A stretch of DNA of 64,000 bases from Flavobacteriaceae bacterium NBU2977 (GCA_019931105.1 JAIOUW010000001.1:248001-312000); one strand, 5' to 3'; shown: positions 7,193 through 15,377, counted from the stretch's first letter. The notes: a model not told the origin generated them from the letters alone. Numbers and translations are program-made.

Positions 7193-8919
7193 TGGAAGCA
7201 TTTTTGATTTATATAGCCAAGGCATCGAGCGTGCTTACGATATTTTTCCTCGCCTATTTTACGTTAAAAAGTGAGACCTTTTTTAGGTTCAATCGTTACT
7301 TTTTGATCTTTGGTCTTTTAAGCGCGCTGATTTTGCCATTGATCGAGTTGACCCGGTATGTGACCGTCGCCCCGATTACTAAAAATGTCGTTTATACTGA
7401 CAATTTGTTAAATTCAACAGTCTTAAACCATTCATCGAATCTTATCGATTGGACCCTTATATTTTTCATGGCCTATTTATTGGGGGTGGCATTTTTTTGC
7501 GCAAAGTTTGTTCTTCAGCTGTTGTCACTAAAAAAAATGGTCAGAACGAATACACCTTATTCTTTTGGTGGCTATACGTATGTTAGAACTTCGTCGCGGA
7601 TCGCCCCATTTTCATTTTTCAAGTACATTTTTTACAATCCTTCATTGTATACCGAAAAAGAACTGCAAGCGATCCTAAAACATGAAATCGTACATAGTAG
7701 TCAATGGCATTCGGCCGATGTGCTTTTGGCCCATATGGTCGCCATTGTGACGTGGCCCAACCCTTTTAGCTGGCTGTACCAGTCTATTGTCAAGCAAAAT
7801 CTTGAATTTATTGCCGACAATGGGGTAATTCAAAACACAAATTCCGTCAAGGGCTATCAATATACCTTATTAAAAGTTTCAGGAAACCAGCCTTTCACCC
7901 CCTTGGTAAATACATTTTATAATCCATCAATCAAAAAACGAATAGTCATGTTGAACAAATCAAAGTCGAACAAAATGAACATTTTAAAAGCCGCAGTTGT
8001 AATCCCTATACTTTCCATTTTCTTGGTCAGTTTTAACACCAAAGAAGTTATTATCCCAACCGGTTACGATTTGGATTCTTCTTGGGCCTTTGAAAACCCG
8101 AACGAAACGATAGAAATTATAATCAATAAAAACACCACGGACGAGGCTTTGGAAAAAGTAAAAAAAGATCTTGCCGAAAAAGACGTTGATTTTTCATATA
8201 CGGTGGTACACAATGATCAAAACGAGATCATCAACATATCCATTCAAGTAAGCGGGTATGGTAATTCAGGTAGCTATAATTCAGATTCGGGCAATCCAAT
8301 ATCTCCGATAAAAATTGTAATCGACAAAGAAAAAGGCCTATCAATAGGGAATTCAGATGTTGATTTTGGCAGTGACAGTTTCAACTTTACAATACATGAG
8401 GACGAAGATGCCGATGACGATGGCTTACATGAGATTACAATTAAAAAAATTAGCAGTAAGAAAGGTGACGGTACCGTTTGGGTACAAGCTACGGAAAAAG
8501 ATCATAAGACCGTAATAATCGAAGAAACCAATGGCAAAGAAATCATAAAAGTCAATGGTAAAGAAGTAAGTCGGGAGACGTATGAAAAAATGAAAGATGA
8601 TGATGAAATGCTTAACGTGCATGTAAGGAAGGGCAAAAAGGGAAAAAATGTTTTCATCATCAAGGATTCAGATGATGAACACGACATCGAAGTAATCGAC
8701 AACGATGACAACAGTTTTTTCTTTATTGATACCGATGGCGATGAAGAACCTCTTTACATAATTGACGGCAAAGAAGTAAGTGAAAAGAAATTCAAAAAAC
8801 TATCTCCATCGGAAATTGAAAAAATTGAAGTATTAAAAGGAGATGGGGCCACCAAAAAATATGGAAAAAAGGCCAAAAATGGAGTCGTCGAAATTACGAC
8901 CAAAAAGAAAACCGACTGA
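7189..8919 (+). CDS. M56-family (BlaR1-like) membrane metallopeptidase with acidic tail and plug-like C-terminus
   Basis: 576 residues. The N-terminal ~280 residues carry several membrane helices and the zinc-binding helix HEIVH (H165, E166, H169) of M56 peptidases, followed by EFIADNGVIQN, which supplies the third ligand region. After another membrane segment (near residue 270), residues ~290-510 are an extracytoplasmic region very rich in Asp, Glu and Lys. Residues ~522-572 (LYIIDGKEVSEKKFKKLSPS ... KNGVVEITTKK) resemble the plug motif of TonB-dependent receptors, a combination seen in Bacteroidota M56 proteins. It is translationally coupled to the repressor gene and is its probable signalling partner. 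There is no penicillin-binding sensor domain, so the signal is not obviously a beta-lactam. Confidence 0.88.
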   Translation: MMEAFLIYIAKASSVLTIFFLAYFTLKSETFFRFNRYFLIFGLLSALILPLIELTRYVTVAPITKNVVYTDNLLNSTVLNHSSNLIDWTLIFFMAYLLGVAFFCAKFVLQLLSLKKMVRTNTPYSFGGYTYVRTSSRIAPFSFFKYIFYNPSLYTEKELQAILKHEIVHSSQWHSADVLLAHMVAIVTWPNPFSWLYQSIVKQNLEFIADNGVIQNTNSVKGYQYTLLKVSGNQPFTPLVNTFYNPSIKKRIVMLNKSKSNKMNILKAAVVIPILSIFLVSFNTKEVIIPTGYDLDSSWAFENPNETIEIIINKNTTDEALEKVKKDLAEKDVDFSYTVVHNDQNEIINISIQVSGYGNSGSYNSDSGNPISPIKIVIDKEKGLSIGNSDVDFGSDSFNFTIHEDEDADDDGLHEITIKKISSKKGDGTVWVQATEKDHKTVIIEETNGKEIIKVNGKEVSRETYEKMKDDDEMLNVHVRKGKKGKNVFIIKDSDDEHDIEVIDNDDNSFFFIDTDGDEEPLYIIDGKEVSEKKFKKLSPSEIEKIEVLKGDGATKKYGKKAKNGVVEITTKKKTD

Positions 8920-8943
8920 TCAACCGCGCTTTTTAGACCATTG

Positions 8944-8973
8944 AAACCGACCATTAAAAGTGTCGGTTTTTTT
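8944..8973 (+). terminator. Intrinsic terminator after the M56 gene
   Basis: Stem AAACCGAC/GTCGGTTT (8944-8951 with 8962-8969) followed by T residues to 8973. Confidence 0.85.
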
Positions 8974-9080
8974 CTGTCGTACTAACGAAAAGGCTAAAAA
9001 ACACCATTTTTTTAATGAAATGCCCCTTCATTTCAAAAAATGCTCCAAAAAATGCCCTACAAAAGTTCTAATTTATAATA

Positions 9081-9099
9081 TACTTATACAATATAAGTA
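9081..9099. repeat. Perfect dyad TACTTATA-CAA-TATAAGTA in a gene-poor stretch
   Basis: Eight-base arms with a three-base spacer, in the ~470-base AT-rich region 8974-9446 that holds no gene of normal size. Just before it, 9016-9035 forms a smaller hairpin (TGAAATG/CATTTCA). Possibly an operator of the micro-ORF unit downstream; function unknown. Confidence 0.4.
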
Positions 9100-9237
9100 A
9101 CATTATATAACTTCATTCAAGAGATATTCGATAATATCATAATAATTACCATCTTTTTAATTACAATAGTGTATTCACTTGTATCGATTTAACTAAAAAT
9201 TCTTTGAAATGAGCATAAAGTTTATTTATCTTATTTA

Positions 9238-9251
9238 GATAATCGATTATC
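9238..9251. repeat. Perfect 14-bp palindrome GATAATCGATTATC
   Basis: An uninterrupted self-complementary site 33 bases before the ATG of the 19-codon micro-ORF. Its placement near the presumed promoter region makes a regulator-binding site plausible. No binder is identified. Confidence 0.4.
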
Positions 9252-9284
9252 AAAATTAATATTAACCCTTAAAAACCCCGAACT

Positions 9285-9344
9285 ATGATTACACTAGCTA
9301 AATTGTTGCTGTATCTGTTACTATCACTGATCATGATGTTGTAA
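9285..9344 (+). CDS. 19-residue hydrophobic micro-ORF (candidate membrane peptide)
   Basis: ATG to TAA encodes MITLAKLLLYLLLSLIMML, a single membrane-spanning stretch with one lysine near the N-terminus. It is preceded by the palindrome at 9238 and followed, 31 bases after the stop, by a strong terminator, so it looks like a self-contained short transcript. Size and composition recall Ibs-type hydrophobic peptides of type I toxin-antitoxin systems, but homology cannot be argued at this length and no antisense RNA promoter across the ORF is evident. It might instead be a leader peptide or an accidental ORF inside a small RNA. Confidence 0.4.
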   Translation: MITLAKLLLYLLLSLIMML

Positions 9345-9375
9345 TATGTAATCATATAGGCGTCTATATAATTTG

Positions 9376-9407
9376 AAGTCCTAGCCGGTACCGAGCTAGG
9401 ACTTTTT
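9376..9407 (+). terminator. Strong intrinsic terminator after the micro-ORF
   Basis: Ten-base perfect stem AAGTCCTAGC/GCTAGGACTT (9376-9385 with 9395-9404), a 9-base loop, and a T-run. No ordinary gene ends just upstream, so it implies a short transcript originating in 8974-9285. Confidence 0.85.
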
Positions 9408-9423
9408 CATTTGATTAACTTCC

Positions 9424-9431
9424 TATATTTG
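9424..9431 (+). promoter_or_regulatory. Candidate -7 box for the small basic protein gene
   Basis: TATATTTG is an exact TAnnTTTG match located 15 bases before the ATG at 9447; no well-spaced TTG -33 element is present because the preceding terminator occupies that position. Confidence 0.45.
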
Positions 9432-9446
9432 TCGAAACGAAACAAG

Positions 9447-9599
9447 ATGAAAAAGGCAGTTTTCAAATTCTTGGCCAAGGCGAACAAACTGATTCTTCCC
9501 TCCTACACCAAACAAAGATTGGATTTGGCCAAAGCATCAAAACTACAGTTGGCCATTATCGGCTGGCGTTACTTTGTTACCACCAATGCTTTGGGCTAA
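9447..9599 (+). CDS. Conserved small basic protein (50 aa)
   Basis: The protein starts MKKAVFKFLAKANKLILPSY and ends WRYFVTTNALG. It is Lys-rich, has no signal peptide, and resembles a small conserved flavobacterial protein that I recall being annotated in some genomes as SsrA-binding protein, although it is far shorter than SmpB. I therefore give no function. The ATG at 9447 is preferred to the ATG at 9411 because a -7 box lies between them. Its stop codon overlaps the stop codon of the convergent apt gene by a few bases, so the two transcripts overlap at their 3' ends. Confidence 0.7.
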   Translation: MKKAVFKFLAKANKLILPSYTKQRLDLAKASKLQLAIIGWRYFVTTNALG

Positions 9600-10108
9600 T
9601 AATGCAATAACGATTTGACCGAATAGTTTTTGAGTTTTTCACTTCCCTTGAGAAAATCCAGTTCAATCAAGAAATTACATTGAACGATTTCGCCACCCAA
9701 CCGTTCTACTAATTTACAGACCGCTGCGGCAGTTCCCCCTGTGGCAAGAACGTCATCATGCACCAAAACTTTTTCTCCTTCCTTGATACCATCAATATGT
9801 ATTTCCAAGGTATCGGTTCCATATTCCAGTGAAAACGCCTCACTCATGGTTTTATAGGGTAGTTTGCCCGATTTACGAACGGGCACGAATCCGGCTTTCA
9901 ATTCTGAAGCTAACATCGAAGCAAAGAAGAAACCTCGACTTTCCATTCCTACCACCTTGTCTATCTTTTGATTTTCAACAAGAGCCAGCAAGGCCTCTGC
10001 TGCAAATTTAAGGGCAATCGGATTTCCTAATAGCGGTGTAACATCCTTAAATACAATGCCATCACTCGGAAAATCCTTAATATCTCGCACATAGTCCTTA
10101 AGATCCAT
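9596..10108 (-). CDS. apt: Adenine phosphoribosyltransferase
   Basis: Purine salvage: adenine + PRPP to AMP + PPi. 170 residues, the normal length. It starts MDLKDYVRDIKDFPSDGIVF, contains the ESRGFFFASMLASELKAGFVP segment shared by APRTs, and the PRPP-binding loop VLVHDDVLATGGTAAA. Cytoplasmic. It is a single gene on the minus strand, divergent from the tRNA-Arg gene and convergent with the small basic protein gene. Confidence 0.97.
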   Translation of the reverse strand: MDLKDYVRDIKDFPSDGIVFKDVTPLLGNPIALKFAAEALLALVENQKIDKVVGMESRGFFFASMLASELKAGFVPVRKSGKLPYKTMSEAFSLEYGTDTLEIHIDGIKEGEKVLVHDDVLATGGTAAAVCKLVERLGGEIVQCNFLIELDFLKGSEKLKNYSVKSLLHY

Positions 10109-10128
10109 TCATTTAGAGTTCGGTTAGT

Positions 10129-10159
10129 TTGTGGTTAAATTTAAAAAGAAATATATTTG
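10129..10159 (+). promoter_or_regulatory. Promoter of tRNA-Arg
   Basis: TTG at 10129-10131, a 20-base spacer and TATATTTG at 10152-10159, a full match to the Bacteroidota promoter pattern, 13 bases before the mature tRNA 5' end. Confidence 0.75.
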
Positions 10160-10172
10160 CACCCCAATAATC

Positions 10173-10246
10173 GGCCTCGTGGCGCAACTGAATAGCGCAT
10201 CTGATTACGGCTCAGAAGGTTGCAGGTTTGAATCCTGCCGAGGTCA
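10173..10246 (+). tRNA. tRNA-Arg (anticodon ACG)
   Basis: A 74-nt cloverleaf. Acceptor stem GGCCTCG pairs with CGAGGTC (one G-U pair), discriminator A; D-arm GGCGCAACTGAATAGCGCA; anticodon stem TCTGA/TCAGA around loop TTACGGC, giving anticodon ACG (read as ICG); T-arm GCAGG TTTGAAT CCTGC. CCA is not encoded. It is preceded by a good promoter and followed by a hairpin terminator and by decayed partial copies of itself. Confidence 0.95.
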
Positions 10247-10256
10247 CTTAAAGCGT

Positions 10257-10285
10257 AAACCCTGCATGAAAATGCGGGGTTTGTT
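10257..10285 (+). terminator. Terminator of tRNA-Arg
   Basis: Stem AAACCCTGCAT/ATGCGGGGTTT (10257-10267 with 10272-10282, one G-U pair), GAAA-type tetraloop, then T-rich sequence. Confidence 0.75.
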
Positions 10286-10408
10286 GTTTCATGGAGCGTC
10301 AAAAGCCGAAGGTTTTTGTAAGCGTAAAGAAACGACCGAACCGAAGCGCGGAAGCGATGCGAGATTGCATTTTCAGGCGGGAGCATAAAGGACGTTCGAA
10401 GAAAATCA

Positions 10409-10420
10409 TGCCGAGGTCAC
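10409..10420 (+). repeat. Copy of the tRNA-Arg 3' end (first relic)
   Basis: The 12 bases TGCCGAGGTCAC repeat exactly the last part of the tRNA-Arg gene and its flank (10236-10247). An upstream GTTCGA and ATCATGCC echo the T-arm. The full cloverleaf is not conserved. The 10286-10700 stretch otherwise holds no convincing gene; a frame at 10131-10388 is just the tRNA and its flank read through. Confidence 0.55.
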
Positions 10421-10513
10421 GAACAATTCAACAATAGGTGAAGACGAAGCAAGCTAAAAACATATTATGTTTTTATTTCTTAGGTATTCGGGTTCTTTTG
10501 TGGTTTTCAAAAC

Positions 10514-10576
10514 GGAGCGCTGTGTAGCGGTGATCTGGTTTGTCAGAAGGTGAGATACGAATCATGCCAAGGTCAC
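10514..10576 (+). repeat. Decayed tRNA-Arg-like copy (second relic)
   Basis: The segment can be aligned with tRNA-Arg from the D-arm (AGCGCTGTGTAGCGG) through the anticodon arm (CTGGTTTGTCAGAAGGT) to the 3' end (GAATCATGCCAAGGTCAC, 11 of the last 12 bases matching). The anticodon loop is shortened and the T-stem no longer pairs, so it cannot be a working tRNA. Both relics are followed by similar CGAA...AATTcaaTA sequence, indicating a repeated unit of about 156 bases. Confidence 0.5.
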
Positions 10577-10700
10577 GAATGAATTGTTCAATAAGAAAAA
10601 ATGCCAAGATACCTTGAGCGCTTTTTTGTTCGGTGCTAAAAAAGTTTTTCCAACCGACGGCAAATACTCGAGCTCTCTCTTTAAGTCTAACACCGTTTAT

Positions 10701-12947
10701 TCAATCAACTATGATCTCATCGGCAAAGACCCATGACGGTAGACCTGCGGCATGATGCCAGTATGGGGTCTGCGTGTTCTTCGCCTCGACCTTTAGGTAC
10801 CTGATTTTTCGGGGTGTGAATTTCAAGTCGAAATACTGAATATCATTTACCTTACTTTCTTTGTTCAGTGGAGTGCGGTTCGTCACCAATCCCAGATCGA
10901 AATAACGATCTCCATCCAACGAACCCAAATAGGTAACCGATGTCGGAAAAAATACAATATGATTGGTCACCTGTAAAAAGGCCATAGAAACCGTACTGAT
11001 ATCATGCGTTTCCCCTAAATCAACGACCACCTCTAGATCATTGCCCTCATAGCCCAACCAATTCGCATAGAAACTACTGCCTCCCAGAGCTCCGTCGGTC
11101 AAGACCATGGGATCCTCATCAGCATATTTTTTTGGCTTTGTCAAAGTAGTCACTTTTTTGCCCAACGCTTTGTTCGGTTTCTTGGCTATGTTCAAAGCGT
11201 CCAAGTAATTTGAATAATACTCGTCGATCGTAAAACCCATTTCATTCATCAAAGTGATTTTCTGCGCCGTACAGACCGTTCTAAAATCTTCTATAATTTT
11301 TTTGATGCCGGGGTTTTCGACAAGTTGGCCATTTTCTGTACGGACCATCAAGCTGAAATCTTCAGTCAAGTTTTTTCTACAGGCCTCCAATATGGCATAA
11401 TCAATACCCAATCGAGCGGCCTTTACCCTTGCTGCTACCTCCGGCTTTGATTTGACGGCAGCTTCTGCCCTATCGAATATTTCAGCGTATTCTTTCAATA
11501 ATTCAGGGGCTAGATACGAATCAAATGCTTCTGAGGGGTCCCCATATAAAAACAAGAAAAAGTCTTCGTTTTGGGCCAATCTGTCATGAATTAAGTCAAT
11601 ATATTGCTTGATTAACGGTCCGGCCTCCTCGTAATACCCATTCGTGAAAGTGGTGACCAAACCTTCAAAATCTAAATTTGGATCCCATAATAATTTAGAT
11701 GTGACATAGGAACGTAATTCAAATAGCTCGCTCGGATTAGTGCTGTGCTGCTCAAAAACCCAATTTGCATTGTTGTCCTTAAATAACTGGATATTAGGGC
11801 GTAAAGTTCGTAGATTAGGGAACGGGGCCAAAAAATTGGTAAACTGTGTGGTATAGTCCCAAATTCTGATATTGGTCGTCAGCTTTCCCCAACCGCGAAG
11901 ATCATCGGCAAAATCCTTACACTTTTCAGCAATAGGAGCACTTCGGTCACATTCTATGCTACAAAGTGTGATCAAGACATTTTTGGCCGGTCGGGTCTTA
12001 CATGGTTTTCGGGTATATTGATAGGCCAAGGTAGATATGGTCTTGTCGGGAAAGGCTTCGGCCACCTTGTTAACAAAACGGATCATCGTGCCTGCCGGAC
12101 TACCTTCTTGAGCATCTATCTTACTGCAATTATCACACTGACAATATTGTTGGTTGTCATCTTGACTGACCGATACGACCGTGGCTTCTGGGTATCTTTC
12201 GAAAAGGGCCGCCACGGAATCCTTTACAATCTCCAAGACATGGTCGTTTGTCAAACATAACTGTGTCGGTAGTCTTTGAGTGCCCCTCAGAGCATAATAT
12301 TCAGGGTTTGACCGGTAAAATTTCTCTTCGGGCAGAAACTTATGAAAAGTATGCACCCTTGCCTCTGGCACATAGTATGGAAACGATTCATGTGTTACTT
12401 TCTGTTTGTCGGCAAAGTCGGGGTTGTCGTAAAATAGTCTCGAGTGAACTGTGCGCGTAACAATTTCAGGTGTATAAGCATAGTTTATAGAGTCTAAGGT
12501 CATTTTATTTTGAGTTGGCACTTCTTCAACTCCCGGTGCGTACCACTTACAATCAAAATAGGCTTCGAGAAAAACATATACGGCATTCCTTATGGCATTG
12601 TCAGAACCTCCGGTCAAATAAACATTACCGTTTTCTGTGCGAATCGAAATTTGTTCCCTTTCAAGTTTTCTCTTGGCACTTCTGCCAATATATATCTTTC
12701 CTTTACCATCAGTTTGCGAGCTCTCTTCCGTCACATTTAATTCCGCTCCACTTATCAATTTTATGTACTTGCCCAATTCTTGGGCCGATTCATATTGAGA
12801 TTCCGAAGCTTCGCCCAAAAGGACAATTTCGTAATTGGTTTTTCCATTTTCCGCAATGATAATATTGCTATCGGTGAAACCTGAACATGACATTAGCAAA
12901 ATGATGAACATTAAAAAAACGTTTATGCCAGTGGCCCTACTCATCAT
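10701..12947 (-). CDS. DUF4838-domain lipoprotein with C-terminal discoidin-like domain
   Basis: 748 residues with a lipoprotein signal (FIILLMSC, lipid-modified Cys about residue 22). Residues ~35-130 look like the small alpha/beta N-terminal domain found before some glycoside hydrolase barrels (ESAQELGKYIKLISGAEL). The middle (~190-460) matches DUF4838, including the CQCDNCSKID cysteine pair, and the last ~130 residues look like an F5/8 type C (discoidin-like) carbohydrate-binding sandwich. DUF4838 proteins are thought to act on glycans; no activity can be named. Its start overlaps the 3' end of the CBM9-like gene by 11 bases, so the two are probably co-expressed and act together outside the inner membrane. 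Confidence 0.85.
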   Translation of the reverse strand: MMSRATGINVFLMFIILLMSCSGFTDSNIIIAENGKTNYEIVLLGEASESQYESAQELGKYIKLISGAELNVTEESSQTDGKGKIYIGRSAKRKLEREQISIRTENGNVYLTGGSDNAIRNAVYVFLEAYFDCKWYAPGVEEVPTQNKMTLDSINYAYTPEIVTRTVHSRLFYDNPDFADKQKVTHESFPYYVPEARVHTFHKFLPEEKFYRSNPEYYALRGTQRLPTQLCLTNDHVLEIVKDSVAALFERYPEATVVSVSQDDNQQYCQCDNCSKIDAQEGSPAGTMIRFVNKVAEAFPDKTISTLAYQYTRKPCKTRPAKNVLITLCSIECDRSAPIAEKCKDFADDLRGWGKLTTNIRIWDYTTQFTNFLAPFPNLRTLRPNIQLFKDNNANWVFEQHSTNPSELFELRSYVTSKLLWDPNLDFEGLVTTFTNGYYEEAGPLIKQYIDLIHDRLAQNEDFFLFLYGDPSEAFDSYLAPELLKEYAEIFDRAEAAVKSKPEVAARVKAARLGIDYAILEACRKNLTEDFSLMVRTENGQLVENPGIKKIIEDFRTVCTAQKITLMNEMGFTIDEYYSNYLDALNIAKKPNKALGKKVTTLTKPKKYADEDPMVLTDGALGGSSFYANWLGYEGNDLEVVVDLGETHDISTVSMAFLQVTNHIVFFPTSVTYLGSLDGDRYFDLGLVTNRTPLNKESKVNDIQYFDLKFTPRKIRYLKVEAKNTQTPYWHHAAGLPSWVFADEIIVD

Positions 12948-14031
12948 AACTAATAAATTTACCGTCTTCGCGAACTGTCAATCTCTTATTGGAAAAAGGA
13001 CTCATAACCGATAAGTTCCACCCAGTGGTGTGTTCTTCAAATAAAGGAAAAACCTCTATATCGGATATATTGAAGGATTTCTGCAAATCCGCCTTTTTTG
13101 GTTTTGTAGACCGATTTTTTTCCGCTGACCATAAGCGGTGTGCCAAAGTGTACAGGTGCCATTTGATTTTTTCATCACTGGAAATGGTAAAATTCACATG
13201 GGTAGCGGACTCGTTCGAAAAATATACATAGCCCCAATGTTCGGGCTCGTGCATATTGATAACCCCTTGGGGAGACCAAACCCAATTATATTCCGGCAAA
13301 TACTTCCCTGATTCGTCTTTTTTTCTTGAATATCTGCCGTTTTCGAGTTCGTACTCCCAGTTGACCCTTGAAAAATTCAAACGCCAAAATTCATTGACAG
13401 GTATTCTATTGTCCTTGGCCGCTTCCAAAATTGCTTTCCATGGCATTGCTATTTCAACGCTCCACCCCGCATCCTTATCGTTCGGATCGTTCAAAGTGCC
13501 ATCGATGTGCACCGCAGTTTTTAACCCATGAATATCCCATCCATCAATTACTTTAGCACCATTTCGATAGGGCTTTGTAAGCCATAGATCCCAGATAGTA
13601 TTCAATACATTCATCTCAAATTCCATATAGTCGTGGGTATCGCCATCGGGATCTATGAAAATTTCAAAATCGTTGTTGTAGAAAATGACCGTATCCCTTT
13701 GTTTGAGTGTACCCCAAACATGTGGTTCTTCAATTTTCGCAAAAAAATACAGATAGTCCTCGTTCCACAGCATCTTCATTCGGGTTCTGTATAAAGGCGT
13801 CTTAACTCCTTCGATATCTATAAAATCCTCGGACCAACCCGCATCTTTCCATGACGCTTCGAGTGCACGCCCGTCAATTTTCAATAACTCATTTGCCTTT
13901 AGAACCGTATAAGTTCTGGGCGACTGTTGGGCAGTTGCCAAAAAGCAGTTTATTGAAATAACACTTATCAATAGTCCAACGATACCTTTTTTACAGCCGA
14001 AAGACTCCAAGCCTTCATACATAAGAGCCAT
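12937..14031 (-). CDS. Secreted carbohydrate-binding family 9-like protein
   Basis: The open frame extends to 14145, but its first 38 residues are highly basic and the ATG at 14031 gives a normal signal peptide (MALMYEGLESF then GIVGLLISVISINCFLATAQQ). The mature part begins with the CBM9/DOMON-like pattern LKIDGRALEASWKDAGWS, then MLWNEDYLYFFAKIEEPHVW, DFEIFIDPDGDTHDYMEFE, WSVEIAMPWKAIL and FWRLNFSRV. Such proteins bind sugars, and in Bacteroidota they often sit beside glycan-degrading enzymes. The last ~70 residues are a separate region of unknown role. It is upstream of the DUF4838 gene in the same operon and divergent from a two-component system. Confidence 0.85.
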   Translation of the reverse strand: MALMYEGLESFGCKKGIVGLLISVISINCFLATAQQSPRTYTVLKANELLKIDGRALEASWKDAGWSEDFIDIEGVKTPLYRTRMKMLWNEDYLYFFAKIEEPHVWGTLKQRDTVIFYNNDFEIFIDPDGDTHDYMEFEMNVLNTIWDLWLTKPYRNGAKVIDGWDIHGLKTAVHIDGTLNDPNDKDAGWSVEIAMPWKAILEAAKDNRIPVNEFWRLNFSRVNWEYELENGRYSRKKDESGKYLPEYNWVWSPQGVINMHEPEHWGYVYFSNESATHVNFTISSDEKIKWHLYTLAHRLWSAEKNRSTKPKKADLQKSFNISDIEVFPLFEEHTTGWNLSVMSPFSNKRLTVREDGKFISYDE

Positions 14032-14294
14032 TTTTAAAATATCGGTTTTTTTAAGTATAACATACTTCCAAAGGAAACCTAGCTTTGCCTTCATCTGCAA
14101 AAAACTTTTATGAAAAATATTTACCTTACGCGCCATACGTGTCAAACACCTTTAGCCAGAACCTTAAATTTACGAATTGATTTTAAAAAAGATCAAAGTC
14201 TTGCCAAATCAAATATCGAAATTCGCCCAACAGGAATACTATGTGCGCGGTAATATCAAAAATGTGTAAATAGGTATATTTTAAACGGTCTGAA

Positions 14295-15377
14295 ATGGGT
14301 ATCAACAACCAACTTGATGATATTTTAAAAGTTGACTCCACGGGTAAATACAAGGTAACCTACTGGCACCATATAATATTCTGGGTTCTTTATTTTGCGT
14401 TCAATACGTTACGTTGGCAAAGTATTCACGGTGATTTCATGTACTCGCTCAAGACCAATTTGATCGGTTTTCCTATTCACATGACCCTTTGTTATTTAAA
14501 TGTGTATGTTTTAATGCCAAAATTCATCTATACCAGAAAATATTTTCACTATACAGCGCTGATTTTGATAGCACTACTTTCAATGTTACTGCTCAAGTTT
14601 AACCTTACCTATTATTTAGTCGGGCCGAACGTAATGCCCGAAGCAGAAGAAGAAGTTACTAGTATTACATTAAATTATGCCATTGTCACCATGATCGGCG
14701 AAGTTTACGTAATCTCATTTTTTACGGCCATCAAGATTACCGTGGATTGGCTTCGGGAACATAGCAAGTTGCACGATTTGGAAAAAAGGCAACTCACCAC
14801 CGAACTTCGATTTCTTAGGTCGCAGGTTTCCCCACACTTTTTTTTCAATACGCTCAACAATATTTATTCGTTGACCCTTTCGAAATCGAAAAAAGCACCT
14901 GAAGTGGTTCTTAAACTTTCAGAACTGATGCGCTATCTACTTTATGCGACCGCACAAAGCAAACAAGATCTTAAAAGCGAAATCGACTGTATTCAAAATT
15001 ATATCGATTTGGAAAGAATCCGTTTTGACGATTCACTTGATGTTCAAATGAATGTTTCAGGAAAGCTTGATGACAAAAAAATAGCCCCGATGTTACTTAT
15101 TCCCCTTGTCGAAAATTGTTTTAAACATGGCGCCAATCAAAGCATCGAACACATAACCATCCTCATCGACGTCAAGGTCAAAGGTGATTTTCTCTATTTC
15201 AACGTGTCGAATACCGTTCCCAAGACCAGAAAGTCGAAAAAAAATTCTTATGTCGGCGGAATCGGATTATCCAATGTTAAAAAACGTTTGGAATTAGGAT
15301 ATGATGTCAACGATTATGAACTTTCAATCAATGAAAGGGAAGACATGTTTTACGTGAACTTAAAATTGAGAGTGTAA
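14295..15377 (+). CDS. LytS/YehU-type sensor histidine kinase
   Basis: 360 residues. Four hydrophobic segments in residues ~20-150 form an integral-membrane sensor without a large extracellular domain. A short coiled stretch (REHSKLHDLEKRQLTTEL) leads to the His_kinase box LRSQVSPHFFFNTLNNIYSL with phospho-acceptor H181, then the ATPase part (LIPLVENCFKHGA; GGIGLSNVKKRLEL). Its stop overlaps the ATG of a LytTR response regulator (TAATG), so the pair is translationally coupled. It is divergent from the CBM9/DUF4838 operon; the signal is unknown. Confidence 0.92.
   Translation: MGINNQLDDILKVDSTGKYKVTYWHHIIFWVLYFAFNTLRWQSIHGDFMYSLKTNLIGFPIHMTLCYLNVYVLMPKFIYTRKYFHYTALILIALLSMLLLKFNLTYYLVGPNVMPEAEEEVTSITLNYAIVTMIGEVYVISFFTAIKITVDWLREHSKLHDLEKRQLTTELRFLRSQVSPHFFFNTLNNIYSLTLSKSKKAPEVVLKLSELMRYLLYATAQSKQDLKSEIDCIQNYIDLERIRFDDSLDVQMNVSGKLDDKKIAPMLLIPLVENCFKHGANQSIEHITILIDVKVKGDFLYFNVSNTVPKTRKSKKNSYVGGIGLSNVKKRLELGYDVNDYELSINEREDMFYVNLKLRV

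Noticed and set aside
10131-10388. 85-codon plus-strand and 81-codon minus-strand frames over the tRNA-Arg
   Set aside because: They read through the tRNA, its promoter and terminator; translated sequence has no protein-like pattern.
10247-10700. An intact mobile element at the tRNA-Arg site
   Set aside because: No integrase, transposase or terminal inverted repeats are present; only short tRNA-like repeats remain.
14032-14145. N-terminal extension of the CBM9-like gene
   Set aside because: The 38 extra residues are strongly basic and would precede a normal signal peptide; the ATG at 14031 is better.
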